From Paramecium tetraurelia (taxonomy: Eukaryota > Ciliophora > Oligohymenophorea > Peniculida > Parameciidae), in NCBI RefSeq assembly GCF_000165425.1, contig NW_001799466.1:186001-250000 (forward strand): DNA of 64,000 bases. Direction: 5' to 3'. Below, in pieces: positions 21,001 to 32,370 of the stretch; position 1 is the stretch's first letter, and every line of letters begins with the position of its first letter. The notes under the pieces are model-generated. The model was given only the letters and a program-made list of their open reading frames with translations, did no database searches and had not been told where the DNA came from. The position numbers were made by a program, and so were the translations under genes.

Positions 21001-22781
21001 CATCTTGGAATAGGATGATAATTTAGTTAGATTTAAGATCAATTAGACAATTCTAGGAACAAGTGTTTCTAAGGAGTATCTAATCATTTTGGGAGATGAA
21101 AACATAGGCATAATAGACATTCCTCAAACCTAATGTAAAATATCTTATAATGTAGATCATAAATAAGTAATTTAGAGTACCATAGATTATGATGAGATCA
21201 AGAATGTATTTTTTGATTAAGATTAACCAACTGTGAATAATTGTACTAAATCCTTTATTAATCCACTGTCAATTGCAGAATTATCAGCCATCCACATAAT
21301 AGCCTTATTTTGTTAATCCATGATGGTGAGAGTCAATGTCACTAACTAAATTAATCAATTAAGTTTTACTATCCTTTCGGATAACCAACCAATTGAGAAA
21401 TAGTTTTTAAACAATTTCTTCTTCTTAAATATCAATTTCAAAGATTTCTTGTACTAAAATCAAAGTTCTTTTCTTTTGGAAGATGTGAAGATGATTAACT
21501 TCCCAATTCAATTTAAACCAAAGTATAAATTTATTACTGTAACCGCTATGGTGAAGGGAAATAAAAGATACGACTCTGAAGACCGAGCCAGAGATAACTT
21601 AATTTGTATCTTCTATGGATACTTAGATTAGAGTTAGAGTTCATTAATGAATGGATCACTTTTGGATGTGATTGGAGCAGCTAATTTTAATAGAAATACG
21701 TTGATTGTTAACAATTTTTAGATGTATTGTATTAAGGGTTGCATCATTCAGGACGCTAATGATATCAAGATTGAAACGATTATTGAGTTAATATTCAATG
21801 ATCAATACTCGTTTAATCTGTATAAGTTATAGATAAGTTTCATATACGCAACAAAAAGGCAGCCATAATACAAGCTGATAAACGTGGAAACTCTAAACAT
21901 CAAAGAACTAAGTAAATTCATAATTATATTTATTTTAGTGAGTAATGTTATTAAGAATCAAATTGAATTCACATACATTGACACTGAAGTTCAATTCCAG
22001 AATGAGTCGACTTATACAATTAATGTAACGACGGATTCCCTAAGTTTTGATTTAGTTCAAATTTAGGGACGAATTGAGATTGAATAGATTTTCAAGTAAG
22101 ATAGAATTTGAAATAGACAATACACACAGTGTCAGAGTCCACCTGGATCGTTGAAGGCTTCCCATAATTAGTATTTCGCTATTAGTTGTAGAAATGCATC
22201 TAGAAACTACTCTGAGCAAACTCAGTTTGTTAAATTGTTCTTAAGGGGCCAATATTAAATAAATCATTCAGTGAAGTCTGTTATCCAGGCTGCTTAGATA
22301 TAAGGGAATCTAATGTTGTTGGACATACAAAAGGGGTATTTGAATGAACATGTTCGAATGTTGATTTTGGAATAAGACTATAACTAATAAGATTTTTAGT
22401 TAAGGTGGTTTCATCTCAATGATCAGTTTACATTATTAGTAATTTGAATGATCACTAAATTAGGCTGATTAGAATAGTACTCCTAAGAGTGTATTGAATG
22501 TGTAATTGTGTCCTAGCAATTTAAATGAGATCCAAGGTTTGTGTATGGATATCACAATTTCAAATACGGGATATCATCATTACATAACAACGGAATGGCT
22601 ATTATTTATATTTTTGATTGGTTTGCCCTTGATCATAAGTTGTAGTTTTATAATATTTTGCATCATCAATTATAAGGCAGAAAAGTAAAAAAGAGTTGAA
22701 TCTTTTGGAATGAATCTTGAACAGTAACTTAAGAAATAGTCGTCTCATGTATAATAAAGAATGGAAAATACTATCTATTGA
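18047..22781 (+). CDS. Giant type I membrane protein, unrecognised
   Basis: 1562 residues in three exons (introns 22096-22116 and 22439-22463). A signal peptide (MNYLFIIGSLIIYSIFGEL) is followed by about 1480 residues of Ile/Asn/Tyr-rich extracytosolic sequence with many N-x-S/T sites, Cys pairs, and strand-loop periodicity. One strong TM helix near the end (WLLFIFLIGLPLIISCSFI) precedes a short Lys/Arg-rich cytosolic tail. The strand periodicity hints at beta-propeller domains, but no named repeat is clear. The gene at 50936 has the same size class and topology, so both may belong to one ciliate family. Only the last 700 nt carry introns. A surface receptor or secretory-pathway adhesion role is possible; there is no direct evidence. 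Confidence 0.85.
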
Positions 22782-22877
22782 ATATATATTTATTTCACAA
22801 TTAATCAGTGATTATAGTCATTATACTTGAATTGTTTAATGGTATTAATTCATAATTGAATAATAATTATTAAATAA

Positions 22878-24409
22878 TCACTGCTTGTTACAAATGAAGC
22901 TCTGCAACTTATGACAATCTTTGATGGATGTCTTAGCCAAATCCACATTAACGGAAACAAATCTGCCCATCATTGGTTACCCCTAATTGTTATGATAATT
23001 AAATTACAATGCCCAAAAGGAAATCAGTGTCAATACTCTCTGGGAAATTTGATCCAACATTTGGATTGATACAACTCCATAAAAATCCTGCATAAACTCC
23101 TCCCACAACTTATAAAACAGTGGGTCCAAATCTTCCATTGAATAACATCGAACTATCGACCTCATCCATAATGCTGCCAGTCCACCAGCCTCGGTTGTTG
23201 TTCATGATGATCATGGCACCAACCTTGTCAACTCCTCTCAAAGTAGGGTGGTTGATTGGGTGAATGACTTCCATTTCAGGATGGGTATTGTTGATGTCAG
23301 CATTCTTTGGAAGACCAGATATAAATTTCTTGGCCAAAGGATTATAATCGTAAACGTAATATTAAGATGGGGCATATCCAGTTTCAGGATCAGCCAAATA
23401 GTCTTGGATACTGTAAGCCTCTCCATGAGGTATCAATACCCCAGTAATATCTTAATTCGGAAGCCAACTCTTGGCTAATGTCTGTACTGAAGGCTTGGTA
23501 GATACAATGGTTTTTCCATCTCTGATTGTATACATGGATTCAATTTGGGGGTCCTCGTGACTGCCTCTAGCCACCTAGATAGGTACGAGTCCTTCAGTCA
23601 AGAATCCTCTGCAGGACCATGTATTGTAAAATTTATTATTAATATCTTTGGGAATATCCTTCATCATTTGATTATCATATTCTGAACAATGTATTGTGTG
23701 AACACCCAACACCTGGGCTAGTTTAGAATGATTCCTAGCTTCCAAATATTTCTTCAACAATTATTTGTTCACATCTTTGAATTAATCATCATGCTTCAAG
23801 TAATACTTGGCACAATCTTCTAATCCTCTCTTTACACAATGTGATACTACACCAGGGTTGAATCCCATCTCCAGAATGCTTGTAGCTCCACTCCTTGGAT
23901 TCCAATACTTCGATTATTTGGCCTTGTCCTTAATGTATCCTAATGAGAGTTTGTATGCTTCCTCACTATTCTTAGGACAAGAATTGGCATCCTCACTGTC
24001 TTCCCATTGTTCCAAGGCTGTGTTCATGTATCTTATCTTTTTCTCTGCGCATAATGGCCAAATCGATAAGAAATCAATGTTCGTTGACAAATCCACTAAA
24101 ATGTCTCCGCTTTGCAATCTAGTTATTGATGAATTATATTACCCCATCCTTGAGAGAGTGTCACCTATATTTTCTTTGGTTCTTTCTTCTATTATGCATT
24201 CGAAACGATTCTCATTAGGTCTAAAGGCATCATATTTATCCAGAGCAACTATTTAGGCATCTCGGAATAAAGAACAATTTTATACTTGGGTGGTTTTTCA
24301 AAAGAACTTCGACAAAAGCACTCCCAATTGCACCATAGCCTAAAACTCCGATCTTCCTTGGTAAAGGATAAGAACCAAATTTCTAGATGCACTTCAAGGA
24401 CAAGGACAT
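22878..24409 (-). CDS. hss: Homospermidine synthase, bacterial type
   Basis: 493 residues, three exons (introns 24261-24285 and 22983-23007). The Rossmann NAD-binding motif is KIGVLGYGAIGSAFVEVLL near residue 20. Later blocks match bacterial homospermidine synthase in order: NPGVVSHCVKRGL; NTWSCRGFLTEGLVPI with GSHEDPQ; GVLIPHGEAYSIQDYL with YYVYDYNPL; VDKVGAMIIMNNNRGWWTGS; LQVVGGVYAGFLWSCINPN; GIGQPMMGRFV. The family (EC 2.5.1.44, saccharopine-dehydrogenase fold) makes sym-homospermidine from putrescine, or from spermidine, with NAD+. ATG 24409 is the first Met in frame and gives a short N-terminus with no clear targeting peptide. It is unlike plant HSS, which derives from deoxyhypusine synthase, so an ancient transfer from bacteria is plausible. 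Confidence 0.9.
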
Positions 24410-25196
24410 AAACTTTAACTCTTTGTTGATTTAAAAAAGTGTTTGAATTTTTATTGAATAAAATATATAATTTCTCTAGAGATTTCAAAAAGATTTAAAT
24501 ACCCTCAAAATAAATTAATATTAAATTATGTTGCGTACTATTAATAAAGCACTGATTAAACATATTATTCATTTTTTTTTCATTTAAATCTAATAAATAT
24601 TATATAATATATTATAATATAAATATAAAATATCATATTATATTATAATGTTAAAACTTCTAAAAATACATACTTTTTCGAATCTCACTTGTTGTATGCA
24701 AAATTACAATAAACAGTATATCACCATATATTTCATAACAAATATGTTTCTTTGTCACCGCAAACCTAATAAATCCCTCAGAATTTTTATCAAAAGCTGC
24801 AATCAGATAAGCTTTAATTATTATCATTCTTCATGTTATTGAAGAGTTGCATACTCATTTATGGCCAAATAGCTATCATCTGAGAATCTGAATAATATAT
24901 TATGTAGAGTCTAGAGTTGAGAATTAAATTCCTGAATAAAACTTAGTAAAGGTGCTCTATTTCTTGGAATGCCTTACAAAATGACCAGAAAGAGTGGCAG
25001 ACTACATAGATTTGTATTCTTAAGTTAAAAGGGGATGGAGAGGAAAATAATAATTAGAATAGTCAAAATACATTCAAAATTTTGTATTTATTATGTGGTT
25101 AGCTTTTTAATTGAATAAAAAAGATAGAAGCTTTTATTTAAATGGTTGCGATTCACTTAATAAAAATGATTTATCTTAAAATACATCAGATATACA
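24410..25196. other. Intergenic region with a possible small gene or relic
   Basis: About 790 bp. From 24410 to 24830 it is very AT-rich with runs of TATAAT-like sequence and no supportable ORF. Around 24860-25160 the plus strand has more coding-like composition: KGALFLGMPYKMTRK and SGRLHRFVFLSQKG, then an Asn/Gln-rich run. No complete start-to-TGA model emerged with short introns. It may be an unmodelled small gene or a decayed one. Confidence 0.35.
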
Positions 25197-28100
25197 TCAT
25201 TTCTGTTAATAAAATAGAATGTATGCATTCTTGTCGTTGATTACATCATTCTATTTTACTTCTTTAGTTGTATCATCATTGAATTCAATCCATTTTTTTT
25301 GTCTTCTGCCATACGCAATATAATGACCATTGTCTAATCCACCAAAATGTAACACGACACCATATAACTCATAATCTATTTAATTTATTTAAATGTCTTC
25401 TGGATATGTGACTAGAATATTGTTTTTCTAGAATCCCTTATGTTCATCATATTAAAATCTTTTGAGTTGTATGATTAATTAATCAGGTAGTTTTTGTAAG
25501 CTCATTGTTTTGATAGCAAAGGTTAGATCGTTGCAAATTGTACAATGATAGGCATTTTCATCCATTAATGGTTCTTTAGATTGGAAATTGTCGATCAGAT
25601 TTAATACATTTAATGCTATTCTATAAATATGCAATTGTACATTTATCATGTTTTTGGTAGTTTGTTTTGGGTTCAAATTCTATTCTTAAGGTATTTGGGA
25701 TTGCATTTTCTAAGAATTCTATTGATAATGAAGTATGGGCATTGGCATAATTAATTTTCTCTAAATATTGATGCAATGTGGTTGAGTTATTGAAAGGCAA
25801 TTCACAACTATGCGGTTTCTGATCTTTCTTAAATTGTTTGCCACATATAAATGGGCAAGGAATCTTAGATGGTAATCTAGTTTGAATGATAACCTAGTAA
25901 TTTAAGATTTCTTTGAGCTATTATGAATTTAAAAGGTTCTCTTATTAAGGCTCATCAATTTAGATATTCATAAGTTAATCTGATTTGGAATGTTCGCCAA
26001 GTTTATTCCAAACTTATTGATAAATTTAAACTGCAGTAAACTATTTCTTGATTATTAGAATCTTGGGAATGGCTGCACATATGTACTCGCATTGATAGGA
26101 GAAGGCATTCCTCTTTTCAAATGAGTAGATCATCACATCAAAATATTAATCTTCATCAGTTATCGAATAAATGCTCTAATCCAATTAGAATAAACAAAAA
26201 TAACCATTTTAATTATCATTAAGTACTTTTGATAGATGATCCTCATCATGAAACAAATATGTATCAATTAAGCTATTAGAACAAAATGCGCCTAATAGAT
26301 AAGTGGCTTCAATTCCCAATTTCTCTCCTATATCTCTTTTAACTTCTAATAGTAGAGTTTGATTTGGTTAATATTCATAAACAATTTTTTCATAGGGCTT
26401 ATACCAGTCATTCGAAATAACGAACACATCAACTAAATGTTTAGATTAAGATGTAGCATTTAAAGAGAGTGGCAAAATCAAAAACTATTCGTAACTTTAA
26501 GTTTTTTATTCACAAATGGGACATTCAATTTCTGATCTAGTGATTCCTAAATAATTCTTAAGAATAAATGAGCTGTTTAGTTTGTGGATCAACTCCTAGG
26601 CCTACTCGTAATTATCATTATTGATTTACTAAATTTTATCAATTAATTTACATTTTATTATACTTTTTTATGGAATTACATCTGCTATTATTGTGCTGGC
26701 TTGGCCTCACTATTTTCCTGTTCTTCGCTGCTATCATCTTCGCTATCACTATTTGCTTGTTCCGGTTCAGGTTTGTCACCATCACCTAAATCTAGTTACT
26801 ACTGCAACTCATTTTCAGGTTTCTAATTGCCATCCTTCTATATCAACTCTTCATTTAATGCATCAAACAGATATAATATAAATTCTGCCGCATCCTATTA
26901 AAAGTTATTGCCAAACTAAGATATGGATATTAATTCTTACGAATGGATATTTTCGAGCCAATTACTGTCTGAAACTATATGGAGAGAATGCCTTATTTTG
27001 AGTCAGGAGATTTTTTAATAGCTTTTCTAATTTGTAATTTAATTGCACATTGCGTTTAATAGTATTCTAGGTCCAGTATTATTTATTTGATAGGAATTCC
27101 TATAAGTGAGTTGCACTAAAGAGACTCTATAGGGATGAATTCATATAACAAGTATTACCCAAATTGGTTAATCCTACTCCTTATTTAGTAGATAGATTGT
27201 CATAAGTGATTGCATCAAAGTCGTCATCATCTTGTGAATCATATGGCTTTTGTGCATTGTCTTGAATGAAATTCTTAATCCTTATATCTGCAAGTATCAC
27301 TACAATAAAATACTTTTTTGCAAGCACAAGAATAATTCAATAAAGCCTTCGATCCACAATTAAAGCAACAACCATTTTAATTTAATTCGAATTTAACATC
27401 CAATTAAGATATTTCAACCTTATTTGAAAATACTACCAATATAAAATGGTTTTTTAAAAACTGAGATAATTGCAGTTGCTAATATTCTGCTTCTAATAAT
27501 TGTTCACCCAACAGTACATTTTTATTCTGATGAACTGCCTTTATTAATTGTAGTTTAATTTGACTTTATTCGTATATAGGATTCATTAACCAAATTTGAA
27601 TATCTTGATTCTCCATTATTTATTAACAATAAGTTTCCAAGTCTCTGAATTTCCATTCACTAAACATCTACGCTTTCCTCATTCTCAACAAATCTAAGGA
27701 ATTAGTCACCTAATTTTAATTAAGTGCACCAATTTCATTCAACTTGTCTTGAGTCATAAAAATCACATAGGGCTTAGATATCAACTAATATAATTACACT
27801 TATAATCATCAAATTAAACTCCCCTTGTTCGTTTGCTATCCTCTTTACAGCTTTTCCCTTGTATTTCTCACAAAAGAATTCCCAAACATCTTATGTAATC
27901 AGGATGTAATCTTTTACAGGTTAGACATCATTCAATGGAGAATCAAAATAAAAATACAATTCTGGTGCAGAATGAAATAATTCCGCATTTGCAACTATGT
28001 CCTTATTCATCTCTCCTATTTATTGTCTTCCATATTTCTTGCCTCCTGGCTGCTCGCCTTTAAACACAGCATCATAACCAACATGAATCTTCCAAGTTTC

Positions 28101-28316
28101 CAACCAGCTTTTTGATAACAAATAAGCTTCCTTCACTTGTTTCTAAAGGAAAAGCTCTTTTGAAAGTTTTAATTTATTGATGCCCTCCAAAGCTTTTATT
28201 GTTAAATACTTAATACCTTCCAGATAAAGATTTTACTTAAAATCCTCTCCTAATGGTGGTAGAGGGGGCTGATGACGCTTGTTTTTTCCTCCTTTTTTTT
28301 TGTTTTTACGACCCAT
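25197..28316 (-). CDS. Ubiquitin-specific protease with DUSP and MYND domains
   Basis: About 1014 residues. Introns: 27773-27797, 26916-26940, 26629-26651. Order: basic start (MGRKNKKKGGKNKR); DUSP domain about 45-170 (LLSKSWLETWKIHVGYD, ILITQDVWEFFCEKYKG); MYND-type zinc finger about 306-345 (CCFNCG, CACKKVFYCSDTC, FHSRQC); USP catalytic Cys box GLTNLGNTCYMNSSLQSLFS; an acidic insert; zinc-binding pairs CPICE and CTICND; LPDQLIIQLKRF; and the His box GVVLHFGGLDNGHYIAYGR. It is a cysteine deubiquitinase with all catalytic boxes present. Two one-base frame discrepancies occur, at AAAA runs on the sense strand (27248-27251 and 25665-25668); discounting one A at each gives an exact codon count and good domain continuity. 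Confidence 0.88.
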
Positions 28317-28491
28317 AATAGAAAAAAAAATGAATTTATTTATGATTTATATGTAACTAAAATTCATAAACTTGGAAAAACCAAACAGATATTACACTTT
28401 GTATAAATCTTCTACATAAGATCTCACATTTCATATGATATGTGTGTTCAAATATAATTATTAAATTAAATAACACATATTCACATAATAA

Positions 28492-30638
28492 TCAATCAAT
28501 CTCAAATATTTCTGGCATTATCTCTTAAAATCGTAAAAATTGAATGTTTCTTCTCTATTGATAATTATTGATTAGAGTTTATTGGCTTTCTAATTTTAAC
28601 TCTGGTTAATCATCTTCATCATTGTGTTATTCTACATATTCTATCTTTTTTTATTTATCAGGTTGTTATTATTATTCTTTTGAAAATGGAATCTCTAATT
28701 CTTAACCGTTACTTTACTCCAATTACTGCTGTTAACTGTTACTTTGCTCCAATTACTGCTGTTATTATTTTATCATTCTTTTCTCTTTTAATTCAGCTAA
28801 CCTTTCTTAAAATTATGAATAAGGTATATTTGCATACTCTAATAATTTATATTTAATTATATTTACATTGTTCTTATATTTATATTAAATTCTCTTCATT
28901 TCTACTTTCGAATTTGATGATAACAAAATCAGTTACATAGTCAATAGTGACTTATGAATCAGAGTTGTTTTGGAATTTCAAATGCAAAAATTGATTTGTG
29001 ACAATTTAGTCTACAATTTACTTTTACAAAATGCAAAGATCATTTTCATCATGTTCTATCAATAATTCTGCCTTGGTGTACCCTTTAATACGAATTATTA
29101 AAAATAATAGTCTCCCTTCCTATCTTTGATTGAATGTTAATTATTAAAAGCTCTCTCTAAAAATTAAATTATAAGTTACTATTTTTCTTCTTATATTTCT
29201 ATTTCTTGTATTTATTGATCCTTAATTTCAGAAGAAGCAAGTTCCTGTACAAGAACCTTTTGTTCTTGGATTTGTTATTCCTCGGGTTCCTATGGAATGA
29301 ACTTAATCTAGATTTCCTATTTTATTTCAGGTTCCTCATTCTCATCGTTCTGAGATGTGGCTTATTCTTGCTTAATTCTTTCAATTTCCTCTTAATATTT
29401 GATCTTTAAATAGTCTTTAGATATAGGAGCTCTGATCTTAAGTGTCTTTGATTTTGCATCAAATTTTGCTGATGCTTCAGTTTATTCTATAGGATAGGGT
29501 AATTTAATGTCCAAAAAATATTTATTTGGCACATCTAAAACAAGTCCTTGATTGCTCAGATCCAATTGAATTTCTTTCATAGCCTCCACTTTCTACATTT
29601 TCAAATCACATGCTAATTAATTTGGTAATTTGATAGACATATTGGCTCTGGAATCTAAGAAGTCACTGTATTCAACAGGATAAGAATAAATAAATCTATA
29701 TTTAGGTCTTGAAACAGCTGTAGATTCAATCTCATCAGATTCCTTCTTAATATCCTCTTCCTCTTCTGCTTATTGTTCCTTTTATTACTATTATTTTAAT
29801 TTCTCCTCTTCCTTAATCTTTTCATTCTCATCCCTCATCTAGTTGATATCCTTTTATAACTTTGTTTAAGCATTAGCTTAACCTCCTTATCTACTATCTA
29901 ATTCATTAGTAAGTTTTCCCTTTTTATCAATCCTAACAGGAAGTAATGCTGGCTCACCTCCTTTGCATTTTGTATGTTTTAGAACCTTAAAATCTTTACT
30001 TATTTCTTCATTCCTTTCTCCAAGTTGTTTGCCTGATGCTTCAAGTGCTGTTGAACAAACTAAATTTTTAAAATTGGGCGTCTTGTAACATAATCCTATC
30101 GTAGTTGGATGAAAGGCTACATCAACGGTATTGCATATGTTTTGCTCTAAATTAAATGTGGAGTATTACTTTTGTCTTGATCATATCGGATTTTACCAAT
30201 GGAATAGGGGATTTTCCAATTTTATCCAGTTTACCCATTTTATGTGATTGTTTCTGACTATGGCTTATCTATAACACTAGTTGAACATATATTAATAAAA
30301 AACTTAAATTATAGAGTAATTTCCTTACTTTTTATTCATGCTTTCTATTTTGTTTTTACCAAATAGATGTCTTAACACAAAAATGAGGTTCAGGTTTGAT
30401 CAACTTCATGCCTTTTGGCAATTCTGATTCTCGTTCCAATTATTTCAAATATTAATCATATTCTTCCCTATTTTTTGGATCTGATATTTCCTTCATGTAA
30501 TCACCCATCAATTCAGCGAATTCAGGCTTTTTCATTGCCTTTTCTATTTTTTTGAATTCCTAAATTCATTGAAACAATTACATCTCTGGTAATTTTAAGG
30601 TCTTCAGGATTGGTACCATGTTAATTAGGAATTTGCAT
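28492..30638 (-). CDS. PIH1/Kintoun-type dynein axonemal assembly factor
   Basis: Six exons give 674 residues; introns 30560-30581, 30303-30328, 30147-30169, 29157-29179, 28839-28866. The PIH1 domain starts about residue 50 (GMKLIKPEPHFCVKT, KFFINICST, WKIPYSIGKIRYDQDKK, NTVDVAFHPTTIG). A charged linker follows, then the CS-like domain (FIYSYPVEYSDFLDS, IQLDLSNQGLVLDVPN, YFLDIKLPYPI, AKFDAKSKTLKIRAPI). A second C-terminal block (LLFLIIRIKGYTKAELL) precedes a Gln-rich tail. This layout is that of DNAAF2/Kintoun. These proteins act with Hsp90/Hsp70 in the cytosol to pre-assemble axonemal dyneins. The tail carries a 30-bp tandem duplication (28704-28763). All five introns are needed to keep the PIH1 frame. 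Confidence 0.9.
28704..28763. repeat. 30-bp tandem duplication within the PIH1 gene
   Basis: Two adjacent 30-bp copies (28704-28733 and 28734-28763) differ at two bases. They encode QQQLEQSNSQ and QQQLEQSNGQ in frame. A recent, nearly perfect duplication in a Gln-rich tail. Confidence 0.9.
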
Positions 30639-30806
30639 AAGTTATATATTTAATTTAAATTATTTATTGTAAATACTTCCAAGTTTTATTTTTAATTATT
30701 TTATTCATTCATATTATCCCCAGCATTCATCGAGACCTTAATCTAAAAATAATTATATACAAATAAAATCCCAATTAGATATTATTATTATTTTTATATT
30801 TATTTT

Positions 30807-31303
30807 ATGAGTTATCTATATTTTGGTACATTACCTTCTTCAGTGCCTCCTGTCTTTGGTATATCATATTATTAATGTAGACACAACTCCATGTTTGAAG
30901 TAGATGCATGATTATGAAGACTGTGCCTTTGAGTAAATTAAATATTAATCATTCAAATAGATCAAACACTAAACAAATGGAAATCATTCATCCCAGCTGG
31001 CCCTCAATGTGGCCAAGAATGTTAACTGATGGAAAGTCAATTGTAAAGAATCCTCATTATCCCTTTAGGACTTTGGCCATACTCCCATGCACCAAGATAG
31101 TTCTACTCATTATACATAGTATTAATTCAATTTAAACTGCTAGTATGCGCCCATTAACTAAAAAAATCAAGCATTATTTATGGGAATGCGAAGAAGAAAG
31201 ATTTGTCTATAAGGCGTGTTTGAGAAAATTAATAAGCCTTAAAAGAACTGACAAACACACTAGTTGGGACACAGCATCAGTTAGCAACTTAAGTTTAGTG
31301 TGA
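30807..31303 (+). CDS. Twin CX9C (CHCH-like) protein, probably mitochondrial intermembrane space
   Basis: 131 residues from five exons; introns 30859-30880, 30933-30960, 31043-31068, 31119-31143. Two CX9C motifs are seen, CLKQMHDYEDC near residue 22 and CEEERFVYKAC near residue 94, each in a helix. These are typical of proteins imported by Mia40 and oxidised in the intermembrane space, such as small respiratory-chain subunits and assembly factors. The linker (WPSMWPRMLTDGKSIDFGHT) is unusually long for a CHCH hairpin. No presequence, as expected for the Mia40 route. The second CX9C is only reached by removing all four introns. Exact family unknown; a complex I or IV subunit is a reasonable guess. 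Confidence 0.75.
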
Positions 31304-32370
31304 TTAATATAAATAAATATAAATATACAATAATAAGATTACTTATAACATTTTTGAAATATATAATGTATAATGTCTCGTATGCTCTCCAAATCTAATC
31401 TTGTAATCACGAAAGATCAAAACTAACCAGAAACACATTATTTCGAACGAGAATCAATGAATTTTACATCTTATATAATATAATTGTTTCTATGGAAAGT
31501 TCTATGCTTTAACTTCTATTGGTTACATCATAAATTGCATAAATTTGATTAAAAATTCTAACAAGAGTAGGATATGCAGTCTGTTTGTGCATTACATATG
31601 AATAAATAAGATTATACAAGCCAACTTGGGTTTAGATATAACTGATCGACATAAGAATACGAATTCAATCTACAAGCATGATCTTCATGTTAAAAAGACA
31701 AAATCCTGTTGATATTTTGAAACTCCATTGATTGATGATAAATTGCGATGTCATAGGAAATAATAGAGTATATCATTAATAAAAAGGGACAGTTTGATAA
31801 TGAAAGTTTATTAATTTTGTAAAATCATTTACTTATATTTAGTTGGTGCCTAATAAAACTTGATGTTGATAATCGATTGAGAAATGATGTATAAGACCAA
31901 TAGTATTTAAATATTGAATATGAAGCTATTCTAAAAAATGATTTAAAAAAAATTTCAATTTTTAATTAATATGTATTCTTTACAATATTAATAGCAAGAC
32001 TATTTATTCATGGAGACTGGTAATTTAAATTTACTTCAATATATATATTTCTGGTTTATCAAGCTAAATATGAAAAATATATATTCAACTGATATATAAG
32101 TCAAAATAGCACTTTGAAATTATTAATTCGGTAATAATTAAGAAGAAATATATTTTCTTCAGTTTTGACATTTAGCTCCTTGGATAAAACATAGAAATGC
32201 TCTATTCATGCATTTTATATAGATTGTTCTATATTTTATAAAACAAATTAATCTAAAATAACAGATTATAATCGTTGCTGAGTAAAATTATTCTATTTAT
32301 GCAGCCTTGATATGAAATAAACATATTAATAATTATTTTTATCTGATAATTTTATTATATCGAAAGTACA
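31304..32370. other. Intergenic region with two unassigned open frames
   Basis: About 1.07 kb between two plus-strand genes. It contains ORFs at 31373-31645 (90 residues, MSRMLSKSNLVITKD...) and 31748-32092 (114 residues, MSQEIIEYIINKKGQ...). Both use only TGA as stop. Neither has a recognisable domain, and the second turns hydrophobic and AT-rich at its end. They could be small genes, decayed exons or chance. The rest is AT-rich and featureless. Confidence 0.4.

Noticed and set aside
23807-24256. 149-codon plus-strand ORF, the longest under the standard code
   Set aside because: It is antisense to the homospermidine synthase gene, whose minus-strand frame carries all family motifs.
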